From Phycisphaerales bacterium (GTDB taxonomy: Bacteria > Planctomycetota > Phycisphaerae > Tepidisphaerales > Tepidisphaeraceae), in contig PMAK01000300.1 of the NCBI GenBank assembly GCA_003153655.1, positions 2,224-7,682 of the forward strand: a stretch of DNA of 5,459 nt, given 5' to 3'. The notes below the pieces were generated by a model. It was not told the origin of the DNA, did no database searches, and saw only the letters and a program-made list of their open reading frames with translations. Within the stretch, counting starts at the first letter, position 1. Each line of letters starts with the position of its first letter. Position numbers and translations under genes: made by a program. Shown one piece after another: positions 4,555 through 5,459 of this stretch.

Positions 4555-5459
4555 ATGCGAGTCCTCATCGTTGCCAACAAATCCAAAGCCGGCGTCGCCG
4601 CCGCTCTCGATCAGATCGTCCCGCGCATCAAAAAACCCGGCCACATCGTTGGCATAGACCTCGCCGACCAGGACGCCGAGATCACCACGCAAGCCGACGT
4701 CGTCCTCGTCCTCGGCGGCGATGGAACCCTCCTCTCCGCCGCCCGCCGCCTGCGAGGCCGGCAGATTCCCCTCCTCGGCGTCAACTTCGGCCGCCTCGGC
4801 TTCCTCGCCAGCTTCACCCCAAAACAATTCGACCAACACTTCGACGACTTCCTCGCCCTCAAGCTCCCCATCAGCGCCCGCTCCGCGCTCGAAACATCCG
4901 TCCTCGCCGCCGGAATCCCGTGCCGCTTCGGCGATGCCGATCATGTCTCCCAAAAGCGCCGCTTCGTCTCCACCGCCCTCAACGACGCCGTCGTCACCGC
5001 CGGCCCGCCGTTTCACATGATCGAACTCGAAATCGCCGCCAACGGGGGTCACGACGGCAACGGCGCATGGGCCGGCATTCGATACTTCGGCGACGGAGCC
5101 ATCATCTCCACCGCCAGCGGCAGCACCGCCTACAACGTCTCCGCCGGCGGCCCCATCATCAGCCCCAACGTCGACGCCATGTGCGTCACGCCCCTCTGCC
5201 CCCACAGCCTTTCATTCCGCCCGGTCGTTGTTTCCTCAAGCTCAACGCTTCTCATCACCGCAATCCTCGTCAACGAAGGCACCACCGTCTTCTGCGACGG
5301 CCAGGAAAGCACCCGCCTCATGCCCGGCGAACGCGTCGTCATCCGCAAAAGCGCCCAGCCCGTCCTCCTCGTCGAAAACCCCCAATCCCAGGAATGGCAC
5401 ACCCTCGCCGCCAAGCTCAAATGGGCCGCAAACCCCGAATACAATTCACCCCGGTCTTA
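4555..5459 (+). CDS. nadK: NAD kinase, 3' end cut by the window edge
   Basis: ATP- or polyphosphate-dependent NAD kinase phosphorylates NAD to NADP in the cytosol, the only de novo source of NADP. The frame gives 301 complete codons, then TA at the window edge; TAA or TAG would end it there, and bacterial NAD kinases are commonly near 300 residues, so almost nothing should be missing. Family motifs appear in order: LGGDGTLL (53-60, with the catalytic Asp56), GVNFGRLGFL (75-84), ALNDAVV (141-147), GDGAIISTASGSTAY (179-193, usually TPTGSTAY) then SAGGP (196-200), VTPLCPHSL (211-219) and FCDGQ (246-250). The start at 4555 is the only ATG at the natural N-terminus (MRVLIVANKSK); its ribosome site is weak (AGGA, 10 nt away). 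Codons end very often in C. It is divergent from the activator gene. I see no sign of damage. Confidence 0.95.
   Translation, partial: MRVLIVANKSKAGVAAALDQIVPRIKKPGHIVGIDLADQDAEITTQADVVLVLGGDGTLLSAARRLRGRQIPLLGVNFGRLGFLASFTPKQFDQHFDDFLALKLPISARSALETSVLAAGIPCRFGDADHVSQKRRFVSTALNDAVVTAGPPFHMIELEIAANGGHDGNGAWAGIRYFGDGAIISTASGSTAYNVSAGGPIISPNVDAMCVTPLCPHSLSFRPVVVSSSSTLLITAILVNEGTTVFCDGQESTRLMPGERVVIRKSAQPVLLVENPQSQEWHTLAAKLKWAANPEYNSPRS

Noticed and set aside
4486..5205. Minus-strand open frame of 239 codons opposite nadK
   Set aside because: It is a Gly/Glu/Asp/Ala-rich shadow of the strongly C-ending codons of nadK, with no family pattern.

Overview
The window looks like chromosomal DNA of a Planctomycetota bacterium, possibly class Phycisphaerae. 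This is inference, based on two adjacent secreted proteins with tails of the form VPEP(A/G)SLSLLGIGA followed by four or five arginines and a final alanine, on well-spaced genes with long intergenic regions, on a sigma-54 activator, and on moderately high GC with C-rich codon use in nadK. I see no rRNA, tRNA, CRISPR array or insertion sequence.

Layout. Five minus-strand genes fill positions 147-4240, and one plus-strand gene starts at 4555 and runs off the right edge. In minus-strand reading order they are: (1) a short sigma-54-dependent activator (3254-4240) made only of an AAA+ domain and a Fis-type helix-turn-helix, closed by a textbook intrinsic terminator (3194-3221); (2) a stand-alone receiver-like protein (2465-2932) in which the phospho-acceptor Asp and the other receiver catalytic positions are lost; (3) a 61-residue unknown protein (2184-2369) with a strong ribosome binding site; (4) and (5) two different PEP-CTERM exported proteins (1159-2007 and 147-995), each exactly 282 residues long with VPEP at residues 259-262. 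The last gene is closed by a second textbook terminator (86-122). Between these two terminators the intergenic gaps carry hairpins without a U-tract (2431-2458, 2155-2176, 1062-1110). The receiver-like to PEP-CTERM block could therefore be one long, internally structured transcript, although gaps of 95-176 nt also leave room for separate promoters.

On the plus strand, divergent from the activator across a 314-nt AT-rich region, lies NAD kinase (nadK). Its coding frame is open at the window edge, with only the last codon or a few codons missing.

How the parts may work together. NAD kinase is a housekeeping neighbour. The other genes resemble a small regulatory and cell-surface locus: a sigma-54 activator without a sensory domain, a receiver-like domain without an output or a phosphorylation site, and two surface-sorted proteins. 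A sigma-54 regulator next to PEP-CTERM genes recalls the PrsK/PrsR and exosortase link known in proteobacteria. However, I found no convincing -24/-12 promoter and no exosortase in the window, so a functional link is a hypothesis only.
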